In this document: positions 24,712 to 31,956 of the stretch, one piece after another
Layout: every line of letters starts with the position of its first letter
Numbering within the stretch: position 1 is the stretch's first letter
Assembly (NCBI GenBank): GCA_017554445.1
Contig: JAFZIJ010000091.1
Coordinates: 1-32,317 of the forward strand
DNA: 32,317 bases
Source of the DNA: Victivallales bacterium
GTDB lineage: Bacteria; Verrucomicrobiota; Lentisphaeria; Oligosphaerales; Oligosphaeraceae
Reading direction: 5' to 3'
Program-made: the position numbers and the translations under genes
Notes under the pieces: model-generated
Seen by the model: the letters and a program-made list of their open reading frames with translations, nothing else
What the model was told of the DNA's origin: nothing
The model's database searches: none

Positions 24712-26036
24712 TTCACCCACTTGCCACGCCTATACCGCACACTGAAGCAGATGATGCGGCAGACCCAATCCACGACCATCGCCGTCCATACGCCATATGC
24801 GCCCCAGCCCAGACCGATGCCCAGCACATGGCTGAAGCCAATCCGCCAGATGAACATCGACGCAATGGACGCCACCATCGTGAATTTCACATCGTTTGCG
24901 GCGCGCAGCACGTTCGGGAAGACAAATGCCATCGGCCACATGAAGAAGCCAAAGCCGTTGTGGATCACGATGAGCCAAAACGCCATCTGGCGTGTCTCCA
25001 AAGACATGTGGTAGTAGTTCAGCCAGAACGGCATGATGATGAACAACAAGACGTTCCACGACATGTGCGCAATGTACGACATCTTCATGATCTTCCGCAC
25101 ATAGAACCGCACCTGCTCCTCACTGCCTGTTCCGACACTCTGCCCGATGACCGTGATGCACGCCAGACAGAACGCGCTTCCGACCATGCAGCCGAAATAA
25201 TCCAGATTGTTCGCCACGGCGTTCGCCGTCATCTGCGACGTGCCGAATTTCGCAATCACGCCAACCACGATCAACCGTCCAAATTGGAACACACCGTTTT
25301 CGATGCCGCTCGGAATGCCGATGTACAAAATTTTGTGCACCAGCCGTCCGTTCAGTGACAACCAACCATGCCGCGTGATGTAGATCGGCGACTTTCGGTT
25401 CGTCAGCAGATAAAGCAGAAACATCATTGCGGAAAAACGCGCGAACAACGTGGCCGCCGCCGCACCCGCCACGCCGTAACGGAATACATATATTAATAGG
25501 TAGTTACCGATCACGTTCACGACGTTGCTCATCGCGGAGCTCATCAGCGTCAGGTTCGTCTTGTTCATGGAACGCATCAGCGCCGCGCAACAGCAATTGA
25601 CGGCGATCAGCGGAAACGACAGCGCCGTCACACGGCAGTACGACATGCTCGCCGCCATCACGTCATCACTGATCGAACCGAACAAGAAGCCGATGATCTG
25701 CCGTTTGAAAAATTCCGTCAACACCATGATGCAAATCGCGATGAAACATGTCGTGATGATCAGCTGCGTCGCCGAATCCCGTGCGGACTTCTCGTTCTTC
25801 GCCCCTAAAAACTGCGACGCCACCACCGCGCCGCCCGTCGAAATCGCCGCGAATATATTGATGAGGAAATTGTTCATCATATCGATCAGCGACACACCGG
25901 ACACGCAGGCTTCGCCCAACGACGAAATCATCATCGTGTCAACGGAGCCGACGAGGCAGAACAGCATCTGTTCCAACGCCAGCGGTATGACAAGACGCCA
26001 TAAATCGCGGTCTGTAAATAATCTTGGCTCCAACAT
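24690..26036 (-). CDS. MATE family efflux transporter
   Basis: A 448-residue membrane protein with about twelve hydrophobic segments arranged in two similar halves. Family features: LVIPLALEQMLFCLVGSVDTMMIS at the start, VVASQFLGAKNEKSAR after the second segment, and FGRLIVVGVIAKFG with FCLACITVIGQSVGTGSEEQVR in the second half. Such proteins export drugs or metabolites in exchange for sodium or protons; the substrate is unknown. The ATG at 26036 lies only 5 nt from an AT-rich TATTAATATA box and has no ribosome-binding site. The last seven codons and the stop form one arm and the loop of a large hairpin. It is divergent from the SGNH hydrolase gene. Confidence 0.95.
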   Translation of the reverse strand: MLEPRLFTDRDLWRLVIPLALEQMLFCLVGSVDTMMISSLGEACVSGVSLIDMMNNFLINIFAAISTGGAVVASQFLGAKNEKSARDSATQLIITTCFIAICIMVLTEFFKRQIIGFLFGSISDDVMAASMSYCRVTALSFPLIAVNCCCAALMRSMNKTNLTLMSSAMSNVVNVIGNYLLIYVFRYGVAGAAAATLFARFSAMMFLLYLLTNRKSPIYITRHGWLSLNGRLVHKILYIGIPSGIENGVFQFGRLIVVGVIAKFGTSQMTANAVANNLDYFGCMVGSAFCLACITVIGQSVGTGSEEQVRFYVRKIMKMSYIAHMSWNVLLFIIMPFWLNYYHMSLETRQMAFWLIVIHNGFGFFMWPMAFVFPNVLRAANDVKFTMVASIASMFIWRIGFSHVLGIGLGWGAYGVWTAMVVDWVCRIICFSVRYRRGKWVKLAHLTA

Positions 26037-26040
26037 GTGC

Positions 26041-26129
26041 TATATTAATACCCTAAGCCGTCAGCGGCTTCTTTCCCTTACCCCTGTCCCTTTCGTCCCT
26101 TTAGTCCCTTTGTCTCTTCTATTAATATA
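26041..26129. promoter_or_regulatory. Divergent intergenic region with mirrored TATATTAATA boxes
   Basis: TATATTAATA (26041-26050) and its exact reverse complement TATTAATATA (26120-26129) sit at the two edges of the 110-bp space between divergent genes. Between them are a small hairpin AAGCCG-TCAG-CGGCTT (26055-26070) and a 9-bp repeat. The boxes could serve as -10 elements for very short leaders on each side. This is inference; no good -35 was found. Confidence 0.45.
26086..26112 (+). repeat. 9-bp tandem repeat (GTCCCTTTN)
   Basis: Three units, GTCCCTTTC, GTCCCTTTA and GTCCCTTTG, with degenerate C/T-rich flanks, in the MATE/SGNH divergent space. Confidence 0.75.
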
Positions 26130-26146
26130 AACCAAGGCGCACCAAA

Positions 26147-27064
26147 ATGAAAAAACTTCTGACTCTCATCGTGATTTTCTGCATCGCCGCATTCGCGGAC
26201 GAACCGGTCACCTCCCTAAAGCTCCTTTCCATCGGCAACTCCTTCTCCGTCAACGCCCACCGCTATCTCGGCGAAATCATCAAACAACACGGCAAAGCCA
26301 CCGCCGTACTCGGCAACGCCGCCATCGGCGGATGCTCCTTCAAACGCCATTGGGACGAACATCTCAAATCCGAAACCGATCCCGCCCACAAACCTTACCG
26401 CTACAAAGGCAAGCCCATGAGCCTCCGTGACTATCTCACCGCCGAAAAATGGGACGTCGTCACCATCCAGTCCGTCTCCCACCAATCCTATAAGCCCGAA
26501 CTCTGGCAGCCGTATGCCGACAACATCGTCGCGCTCATCAAAGAACTCGCCCCGCAGGCGAAAATCTACATTCATCGCACATGGGCCTACCGTCCGGACA
26601 ACCATAACTTCTTCGGTCCCAAGAAGAACAATTTCTCCGCACAGCTCATGTACGAACAGAGCGGCGCCGCCTACAAGGCGCTCTCTGAAAAAATCCACGC
26701 ACCCATGATTCCCTCAGGAGAAGCCCTCTGGACCGCCTTCCAGGAGCAGCCGGTCAAAAACGTCTCCCCCGATCCGAATTTCGACTACAAGAATCCCGTC
26801 CATCCCAATCTGCCGAAAGACGAAGGTGCCCTGATCAGAGGATATTATTGGCGGAAAGACGCCAAGACGCAGGAATGGAAGTTCGCCTTCGACGGCATCC
26901 ACGCCAATTCACGCGGCGAATATCTCATCGGCTGCACATGGTACGTCTATTTCTTTAAACAAAATATCGATGATCTCGCCTGGCAGCCGAAGGATGTCAC
27001 GCCGGAAGACGCCAAGTTCCTGCGTTCCATCGCCCAAAAAGTCGCTACACAGGCAGTGAAATGA
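26147..27064 (+). CDS. Secreted DUF4886 (SGNH hydrolase-type) protein
   Basis: A 305-residue protein. MKKLLTLIVIFCIAAFA is a signal peptide with probable cleavage before D18. The mature part starts with LLSIGNSFS, where S32 in GNS is the likely nucleophile of SGNH esterases, and ends with DGIHANSRGEYL, which would supply the Asp and His. The middle has VVTIQSVSHQSY and IHRTWAYRPD, as in DUF4886 proteins that often sit in polysaccharide-use loci. A carbohydrate esterase or related activity is inferred. AAGG lies about 9 nt before the ATG. The gene diverges from the MATE transporter. Confidence 0.85.
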   Translation: MKKLLTLIVIFCIAAFADEPVTSLKLLSIGNSFSVNAHRYLGEIIKQHGKATAVLGNAAIGGCSFKRHWDEHLKSETDPAHKPYRYKGKPMSLRDYLTAEKWDVVTIQSVSHQSYKPELWQPYADNIVALIKELAPQAKIYIHRTWAYRPDNHNFFGPKKNNFSAQLMYEQSGAAYKALSEKIHAPMIPSGEALWTAFQEQPVKNVSPDPNFDYKNPVHPNLPKDEGALIRGYYWRKDAKTQEWKFAFDGIHANSRGEYLIGCTWYVYFFKQNIDDLAWQPKDVTPEDAKFLRSIAQKVATQAVK

Positions 27065-27088
27065 TCTCCATGCAGGGGTTGCTGTCCT

Positions 27089-27123
27089 TCATATCGACGC
27101 ATGCATTTTATGCGTCGATATGA
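27089..27123. repeat. Hairpin, first of a related pair
   Basis: TCATATCGACGCAT pairs perfectly with ATGCGTCGATATGA (14-bp arms, 7-nt loop). It starts 25 bp after the SGNH gene and lacks a T-run. Its core CATATCGACGCATG differs from that of the second palindrome by a G to A change matched by C to T in the other arm. Confidence 0.8.
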
Positions 27124-27249
27124 GTAGAAGGAATGATTCATATCGTCTTTTTTGATTTGATTTTTTCTTTCAATATTCTTTTTGCTCCGTCGCGAAACGC
27201 ATCGCAATTCAGTCCGCGAAATGCTCTCCGTGAAGAGGATGCCTCTCAT

Positions 27250-27279
27250 ATCGACACATGTAAATTTACATGTGTCGAT
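27250..27279. repeat. Perfect 30-bp palindrome
   Basis: ATCGACACATGTAAA is followed directly by its exact reverse complement, with no loop. It shares TCATATCGAC-CATG with the hairpin at 27089 and lies 39 bp upstream of the prepilin promoter. It could be a binding site for a dimeric protein or a cruciform. Confidence 0.85.
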
Positions 27280-27318
27280 TCATGTTGAAAATTATATATA
27301 CAAATCGATTATTTTGAT

Positions 27319-27346
27319 TTGACATTTACCCCCCCCATGGTAAATT
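27319..27346 (+). promoter_or_regulatory. Prepilin gene promoter with a C8 tract in the spacer
   Basis: TTGACA (27319-27324), 16 bp, TAAATT (27341-27346). The spacer contains eight consecutive C (27329-27336), flanked by TTTACC and GGTAAA (27325-27330 and 27339-27344), an inverted repeat. Gain or loss of one C would change the spacer length, so expression could switch by slippage. Promoter well supported; phase variation is inference. Confidence 0.7.
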
Positions 27347-27401
27347 GAACGTAATTTATCATTTTTTCTTATGTAAATTTCAAAAGAAAAAGGGGACTAT
27401 T

Positions 27402-28127
27402 ATGAAAAAAATGTTTACCTTGATTGAATTGCTGGTCGTCATCGCCATCATCGCGATTCTGGCCGCCATGCTCCTCCCCGCCCTTTCGAAGGCTCGAGAC
27501 AAGGCGTTCAACGTCAACTGCACGGCTAATCTGAAACAGTTGAGCACCGCGACGTTGATGTACGTGGATGACAATAGCTCAAGAATCCAGCCACAGAGCA
27601 TGACGATGAACAACGAAAAATACAACTGGGGCGATTTGATCTACACCTATGTCGGCGACATCAAAACCTATGAATGCCCGTTGAGCCTCAACAAGATGGC
27701 ATGGAAGACGGACATCGATCCCAAACGTTTCGTTTACTATAATGAAACATGGAACGGCACAAAAGCCAAACGCTATTCCTACGGTCAGCTCGGCGACTGG
27801 TCTGTTGGCGCGAATCCGGATGGTGCTGGCCAGATCATCGGTGCGTCAAACCATATCATGACGGATATCAAGCTGCCTTCCGGCGTGATGATCATCGCGG
27901 ATGGCGCTGGTGCCTCGCCCTTGTACATCCAGGCGGGTGGCAATCCCTGGAGTCTCAGCGAAGTCCAGGGGCAGTTTGTCGCCAAGAAGGAAAACCGTGT
28001 GCACTTTGTGGAAGCCAAGTGCAACAGCACGTTTGCGGACGGTCACGTGGAAAGCATGAGTTTCCAGAGAATCACAAGCTGCGGCTCTCTGGCCGCCTGC
28101 CCGCTTCACTATCTGCGCTCCAAGTAA
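27402..28127 (+). CDS. Prepilin-type N-terminal cleavage/methylation domain protein, first
   Basis: A 241-residue type II secretion pseudopilin-like protein of the PVC type. The class III signal reads [13 protein letters not shown], with cleavage expected before Phe5 and Glu at position +5; the -1 residue is Met rather than the usual Gly. The hydrophobic helix ([17 protein letters not shown]) is followed by [19 protein letters not shown]. Near the end [18 protein letters not shown] resembles the DGHV motif of these proteins, with His 11 rather than 9 residues before DG. Such proteins are numerous in Lentisphaerota; individual roles are unknown. The start at 27402 is chosen because AAGGGG lies 7-8 nt upstream and the signal then begins at the N terminus; the frame extends upstream to 27345. 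A promoter with a C8 tract precedes it. Confidence 0.92.
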   Translation: MKKMFTLIELLVVIAIIAILAAMLLPALSKARDKAFNVNCTANLKQLSTATLMYVDDNSSRIQPQSMTMNNEKYNWGDLIYTYVGDIKTYECPLSLNKMAWKTDIDPKRFVYYNETWNGTKAKRYSYGQLGDWSVGANPDGAGQIIGASNHIMTDIKLPSGVMIIADGAGASPLYIQAGGNPWSLSEVQGQFVAKKENRVHFVEAKCNSTFADGHVESMSFQRITSCGSLAACPLHYLRSK

Positions 28128-28278
28128 GTTGACCGTTTTTAACTCGCTTGAAGAAACATCAGCAAGACGCCTTTACTTCTTCAATTTATACAAAATTTTC
28201 CCCCAAAAAAATACACAAATTCAAATATTTGATTCCGCATATCCATAGTGGAATCCAAGGTTCCAAGGAGATTCATTC

Positions 28279-29022
28279 ATGAAGAGATCCCGTCATTTCA
28301 CATTGATTGAGCTGCTGGTCGTCGTCGCCATCATCGCGATTCTGGCCGCCATGCTCCTTCCCGCACTTGCCAAAGCCCGCAGCAAGGCCCGTGCCATCAG
28401 TTGCATCAGCAACATGAAGCAACTCGGTGTTGGTCTTGCCATGTATATGAACGATCACCAAGGTTATCCACCGCCCGGAGACAACGGCGCTCCTGGCGAC
28501 AAATGGCCCAATGGAACCTCCCTCCAGCATCCCTACTGGAACGAAGTCATGTCACAAACCTGCTACGCCCCCCTCGAAGGCTGGACACAGAACACAAGTT
28601 CCGCCAGCAGCGGTTATCTGGACAGCAAGGCTCTCTTCTGCCCTGCCGCCTCAAGGCATGCCAACTGGAACAACAACTGCTCATACGGCAACAACTGGAG
28701 AATCATGGGACGCCAAATTTCCTATCCGGCCCAGCAACTGACCGAGCCGACCAAGAAAATCATGTTCTGCGATTTGGACGGCCATGACAGCGGCGGCAAT
28801 CCCTTGGCCTATGGCTTCTGGCGTTTTCAGCCGAGCAATACGAAGCTCACGGACACAGGCTGGGGCTATCCCACCGTTCGCCATGACCAAATGTGCAATG
28901 TCCTCCATTTGGACGGCCATGTCCAGCCCTACAAGACGCCCAACTACAGCAACACCGTCAGCGTCTTCCCATTCATCTGGAGCAACGCCGACTGCAAGCC
29001 CTACCTCACATGGGACTATTAA
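28279..29022 (+). CDS. Prepilin-type N-terminal cleavage/methylation domain protein, second
   Basis: A 247-residue relative of the upstream gene. The signal is [15 protein letters not shown], with His at -1. The membrane helix is almost identical to that of the first protein, then the sequences diverge. The end has [15 protein letters not shown], the H-x9-DG motif of PVC pseudopilins. Six or more Cys in the mature part suggest disulfides. AAGGAG at 28265-28270 lies 8 nt before the ATG. A strong terminator follows 24 bp after the stop. The gap of 151 bp to the first prepilin gene contains only weak inverted repeats (TTGAAGAA/TTCTTCAA; GATTCC/GGAATC), so one transcript is possible. Confidence 0.92.
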   Translation: MKRSRHFTLIELLVVVAIIAILAAMLLPALAKARSKARAISCISNMKQLGVGLAMYMNDHQGYPPPGDNGAPGDKWPNGTSLQHPYWNEVMSQTCYAPLEGWTQNTSSASSGYLDSKALFCPAASRHANWNNNCSYGNNWRIMGRQISYPAQQLTEPTKKIMFCDLDGHDSGGNPLAYGFWRFQPSNTKLTDTGWGYPTVRHDQMCNVLHLDGHVQPYKTPNYSNTVSVFPFIWSNADCKPYLTWDY

Positions 29023-29046
29023 TATCTAATTGAAATTCTCTTCACC

Positions 29047-29082
29047 AAAAGCCTGAAAGTTTCCGAACTTTCAGGCTTTTTT
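29047..29082 (+). terminator. Intrinsic terminator after the second prepilin gene
   Basis: AAAAGCCTGAAAGTT (29047-29061) pairs perfectly over 15 bp with 29066-29080 around a TCCG loop. The stem ends in a run of six T at 29077-29082. Confidence 0.92.
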
Positions 29083-29322
29083 ATTCCCTTTCCACCATTC
29101 CACGCTATATTAATCATATTGTAAAATAGTCTTTTTCCGCGAAGCACCTCCACGCGAAGCGCATCGAAACCGCCGAGCCGCCGGAGGCCATCCAAATCAA
29201 CAGCGTTCCTCAATGCCGTTTTCACTAAAAAATCATCAGCATCAAGGCCGACGGCGGCGAGGCAATTCGTGTTCATCCGTGTCCATTAGTGGTTCTAGTT
29301 TTTGACAAAAAAGGAATTCATC
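29083..29322 (+). other. Gene-free stretch with a 10-bp repeat
   Basis: No gene is supported. Near the right end three degenerate 10-bp units follow each other: TTCGTGTTCA, TCCGTGTCCA, TTAGTGGTTC (29266-29295). The rest may be decayed coding sequence, but no family could be recognised. The ribosome-binding site of the next gene lies at 29311. Confidence 0.45.
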
Positions 29323-31320
29323 ATGCGCTATCCGTCCTATCCGCTCATCGCCCACGATCCCTATTTCTCCATCTGGTCACCCTCAGACAACCTAAACGAT
29401 TCGTGGACAAAGCATTGGACTGGAGCCAACCACGAAATCTGCGGCATCATCCGCATCGACGGCAAGCCATACTGCTATCTCGGCAATCCGCGCGGATTCG
29501 ACAAACTGCCGCAGACATCCGTCACTGTCCTCCCAACCCGCACCATCTACACGTTCGAGGCGGACGGTGTCAAAATGACGCTCACTTTCCTGACGCCCGC
29601 CCTTCCACAAAAACTGGACATTCTCTCACGCCCTGTCACATATCTTTGCTACAACATCGCTTCCAGCGATGGCAAGCCCCATGATGTCCAAGCCTATATT
29701 GATTTCGGCAGCGAGATCTGCGTGAATGACGCGCAGGATCCCACGCTCGGTGGCCGCTACCAGATCGCCACCATGAATCTGCTTGGCTTCACATCCGCCC
29801 GTCCGAACATGCTTGGCCGAGTAGGTGACAATCTCCGCATCGAATGGGGCTATTTCTATCTCGGTCTCCCGAAAACGACATCGTTCATCTCCGCTCTCGG
29901 TGGCCGTGATGAAATGCGCAACGCATTCCGCGACAATGGCGTTCTTCCTGCGGACGACCGCCTCGAATCCTGCAATCCGTATCGCCGTCCGCGCATCATC
30001 GCCGCCGCGGCCGCCACGACGCTGAAACTCGCCGCCAACGCCGCCGAAAGCTTCCATGTCATCGCCGCATACGACGATATCTTCAGCGTCGAATATCTCA
30101 ACCAGAAACTCGTCGCCTACTGGCGACGCGACGGTCTCGCCTTCTCCGCCATGCTAAACGCCGCGGAAGCAGAGCTTCCACAGATCGCCGCCGAATGCGA
30201 AGTCTTTGACAAGAAGCTACTTGGAGACGCGGAAAAAGTCGGCGGAAAGGACTACGCCGCCCTCTGCGCCATCGCCTACCGTCAATCCATCGCCGCCCAC
30301 AAACTCGTCGCCGCGACGGATGGCACGCCCTATTTCTTCTCGAAGGAGAACTTCTCCAACGGTTGCATTTGCACAGTCGATGTGACGTATCCCTCCGCGC
30401 CGCTCTATCTCCTTGTCCAGCCCGCACTTCTGAAAGGAATGCTGATTCCGATTCTCAACTACGCGGAACTCAAACGATGGCCGTTCAGCTTCGCGCCGCA
30501 CGATCTCGGCACCTATCCACTGGCCAATGGACAAGTTTATGGCGGCGGCGAAAAGAACGAAGTGAACCAGATGCCTGTCGAAGAAAGCGGCAATATGCTC
30601 ATTCTCGCAGGAGCGCTCGTCAAATTCGAAAACGACGTCGAATTCGCATCCAAATATTGGGACACCTTCACGAAATGGGCGGAATACCTGCTCGCCAAAG
30701 GCTACGATCCGGAAAACCAACTCTGCACGGACGATTTTGCAGGTCATCTCGCCCACAACACGAATCTTTCCATCAAAGCCATCATGGGCCTCGGAGCCTA
30801 TGCGCAGATCGCTAAAGTTCTCGGCAAGAACGACATTGCAGAGAAATATCTCGCCGTTGCGAAGGATGCCGCCAACCGTTGGCAGAAAGACGCTCTTGAT
30901 GACAACGGCGCATATCGCCTCGCCTTCGACCAGCCTGGAACATGGAGCCAGAAATACAATCTCGTATGGGATAAGTTGCTCGGTCTCAATCTCTTCTCCG
31001 ACGATGTCGCCAAACGCGAACTCGCCCACTACCGCAAGATTCAGGGCGAATATGGCCTCCCGCTCGACAACCGCCGCACCTACACGAAGATCGACTGGAT
31101 CCTCTGGTCTGCCACGCTGACGCGCAATGATGACGATTTCGCCGCCATTCTCGCCCCTGTCATGAAATTCCTCCAAGAGACCCCTGATCGCATTCCGCTG
31201 ACGGATTGGTATGAAACAACCAACGCCAAGAAGGTCGGCTTCCAGGCCCGCTCCGTCGTCGGCGGCATCTTCCTCAAGTTGCTCTACGACGAAAACTTCC
31301 GTAAATCCTACCGGATCTGA
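29323..31320 (+). CDS. Glutaminase family protein (DUF4965/DUF1793 type)
   Basis: A 665-residue protein of the family named after fungal glutaminase A, common in Bacteroidota and Lentisphaerota. It opens with YPSYPLIAHDPYFSIWS, the family's standard N terminus, followed by a beta-rich domain. The C-terminal half is an alpha/alpha barrel with NQMPVEESGNMLILAGAL, CTDDFAGHLAHNTNLSIKA and ARSVVGGIFLKLL at the end. Glutaminase activity is known for fungal members; for bacterial ones the activity is mostly untested and a glycosidase role has not been excluded. There is no signal peptide, unlike many relatives. The ATG at 29323 is chosen because AAGGA lies 8 nt upstream; seven residues of open frame precede it. 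The stop is 6 bp before trmL, so they may be cotranscribed. Confidence 0.88.
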   Translation: MRYPSYPLIAHDPYFSIWSPSDNLNDSWTKHWTGANHEICGIIRIDGKPYCYLGNPRGFDKLPQTSVTVLPTRTIYTFEADGVKMTLTFLTPALPQKLDILSRPVTYLCYNIASSDGKPHDVQAYIDFGSEICVNDAQDPTLGGRYQIATMNLLGFTSARPNMLGRVGDNLRIEWGYFYLGLPKTTSFISALGGRDEMRNAFRDNGVLPADDRLESCNPYRRPRIIAAAAATTLKLAANAAESFHVIAAYDDIFSVEYLNQKLVAYWRRDGLAFSAMLNAAEAELPQIAAECEVFDKKLLGDAEKVGGKDYAALCAIAYRQSIAAHKLVAATDGTPYFFSKENFSNGCICTVDVTYPSAPLYLLVQPALLKGMLIPILNYAELKRWPFSFAPHDLGTYPLANGQVYGGGEKNEVNQMPVEESGNMLILAGALVKFENDVEFASKYWDTFTKWAEYLLAKGYDPENQLCTDDFAGHLAHNTNLSIKAIMGLGAYAQIAKVLGKNDIAEKYLAVAKDAANRWQKDALDDNGAYRLAFDQPGTWSQKYNLVWDKLLGLNLFSDDVAKRELAHYRKIQGEYGLPLDNRRTYTKIDWILWSATLTRNDDDFAAILAPVMKFLQETPDRIPLTDWYETTNAKKVGFQARSVVGGIFLKLLYDENFRKSYRI

Positions 31321-31326
31321 CCGACG

Positions 31327-31812
31327 ATGGACGCGAACAAAAAGCCTTGCTACAACATCGTGCTCGTCCGGCCGGAAATCCCGCAGAACACGGGAACCAT
31401 CGGGCGGCTCTGCGTCTGCACAGACGCCGCCCTCCATCTCATCAAGCCGCTTGGCTTCCTGTTGGATGAAGCGCATCTCCGCCGCGCGGGCCTCGATTAC
31501 TGGCCCTATTTAAACCTTTCCATTTACGAAGATTGGGATGAGTTTCTCACAAAAAACAATCCTAGTCTCGACCACATGGTGTTCTGCAGCACGAAAACGA
31601 TGAAAAGCCTCTACGATTTCACGTTCGAAGAAGGCGACTGGCTCATCTTCGGCAACGAAGGCCACGGCCTCCCGCCACCCTTCTACGAACGCTACCGTGA
31701 ACGGCTTTTCACGCTGCCGATGCCCGGTGAACACGCCCGTAGCCATAATCTCGCAAATTCCGTATCCATCGCCCTCTACGAAGCCCTAAGACAAACAAGA
31801 TTCTCTAAATAG
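31327..31812 (+). CDS. trmL: tRNA (cytidine/uridine-34-2'-O)-methyltransferase TrmL
   Basis: A 161-residue SPOUT methyltransferase. It matches TrmL along its length: NIVLVRPEIPQNTGTIGRLC at the start, the GxxDYW-type segment RAGLDYWPYL, LIFGNEGHGLPP at the knot and MPGEHARSHNLANSVSIALYEALRQ at the end. TrmL methylates the ribose of nucleotide 34 in tRNA-Leu isoacceptors with S-adenosylmethionine. The knot motif has HARSHNLANS where relatives often have RSLNLS, a modest variation. It follows the glutaminase-family gene by 6 bp and lacks a clear ribosome-binding site, which suggests coupling. A 35-bp repeat array starts one base after its stop. Confidence 0.93.
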   Translation: MDANKKPCYNIVLVRPEIPQNTGTIGRLCVCTDAALHLIKPLGFLLDEAHLRRAGLDYWPYLNLSIYEDWDEFLTKNNPSLDHMVFCSTKTMKSLYDFTFEEGDWLIFGNEGHGLPPPFYERYRERLFTLPMPGEHARSHNLANSVSIALYEALRQTRFSK

Positions 31813-31813
31813 C

Positions 31814-31952
31814 ATGGAGATGCGCGGGCTCCGCCCTGCGCAAACAGCACGGAGATGCGCGGGCTCCGCCCCGCGCAAACAGCACGGAGATGCGCGGGCT
31901 CCGCCCCGCGCAAACAGCATGGAGATGCGCGGGCTCTGTCCCGCGCAAGAAG
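31814..31952 (+). repeat. Four-copy 35-bp tandem repeat of REP-like hairpins
   Basis: Four head-to-tail units of 35 bp (the last 34) fill the space between trmL and the thiamine pyrophosphokinase gene. Each contains TGCGCGGG, a 6-nt loop and CCCGCGCA, an 8-bp GC-rich hairpin; copies 2 and 3 are identical. In copy 1 (CCCTGCGCA) and copy 4 (CTCTGTCCC) single changes fall in or next to the loop. Any transcript through both genes would carry four stable hairpins. The end of the last unit (AAGAAG) sits where a ribosome-binding site would be. Confidence 0.95.
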
Positions 31953-31956
31953 AAAA

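Larger units (their letters stand above)
27065..27318. other. Gene-free stretch bounded by two related palindromes
   Basis: No coding frame could be supported. The stretch holds palindromes at 27089-27123 and 27250-27279, described separately, and about 125 bp of AT-rich sequence between them with long T-runs. It could encode a small RNA or be a non-autonomous mobile remnant; the sequence does not decide. Confidence 0.4.
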
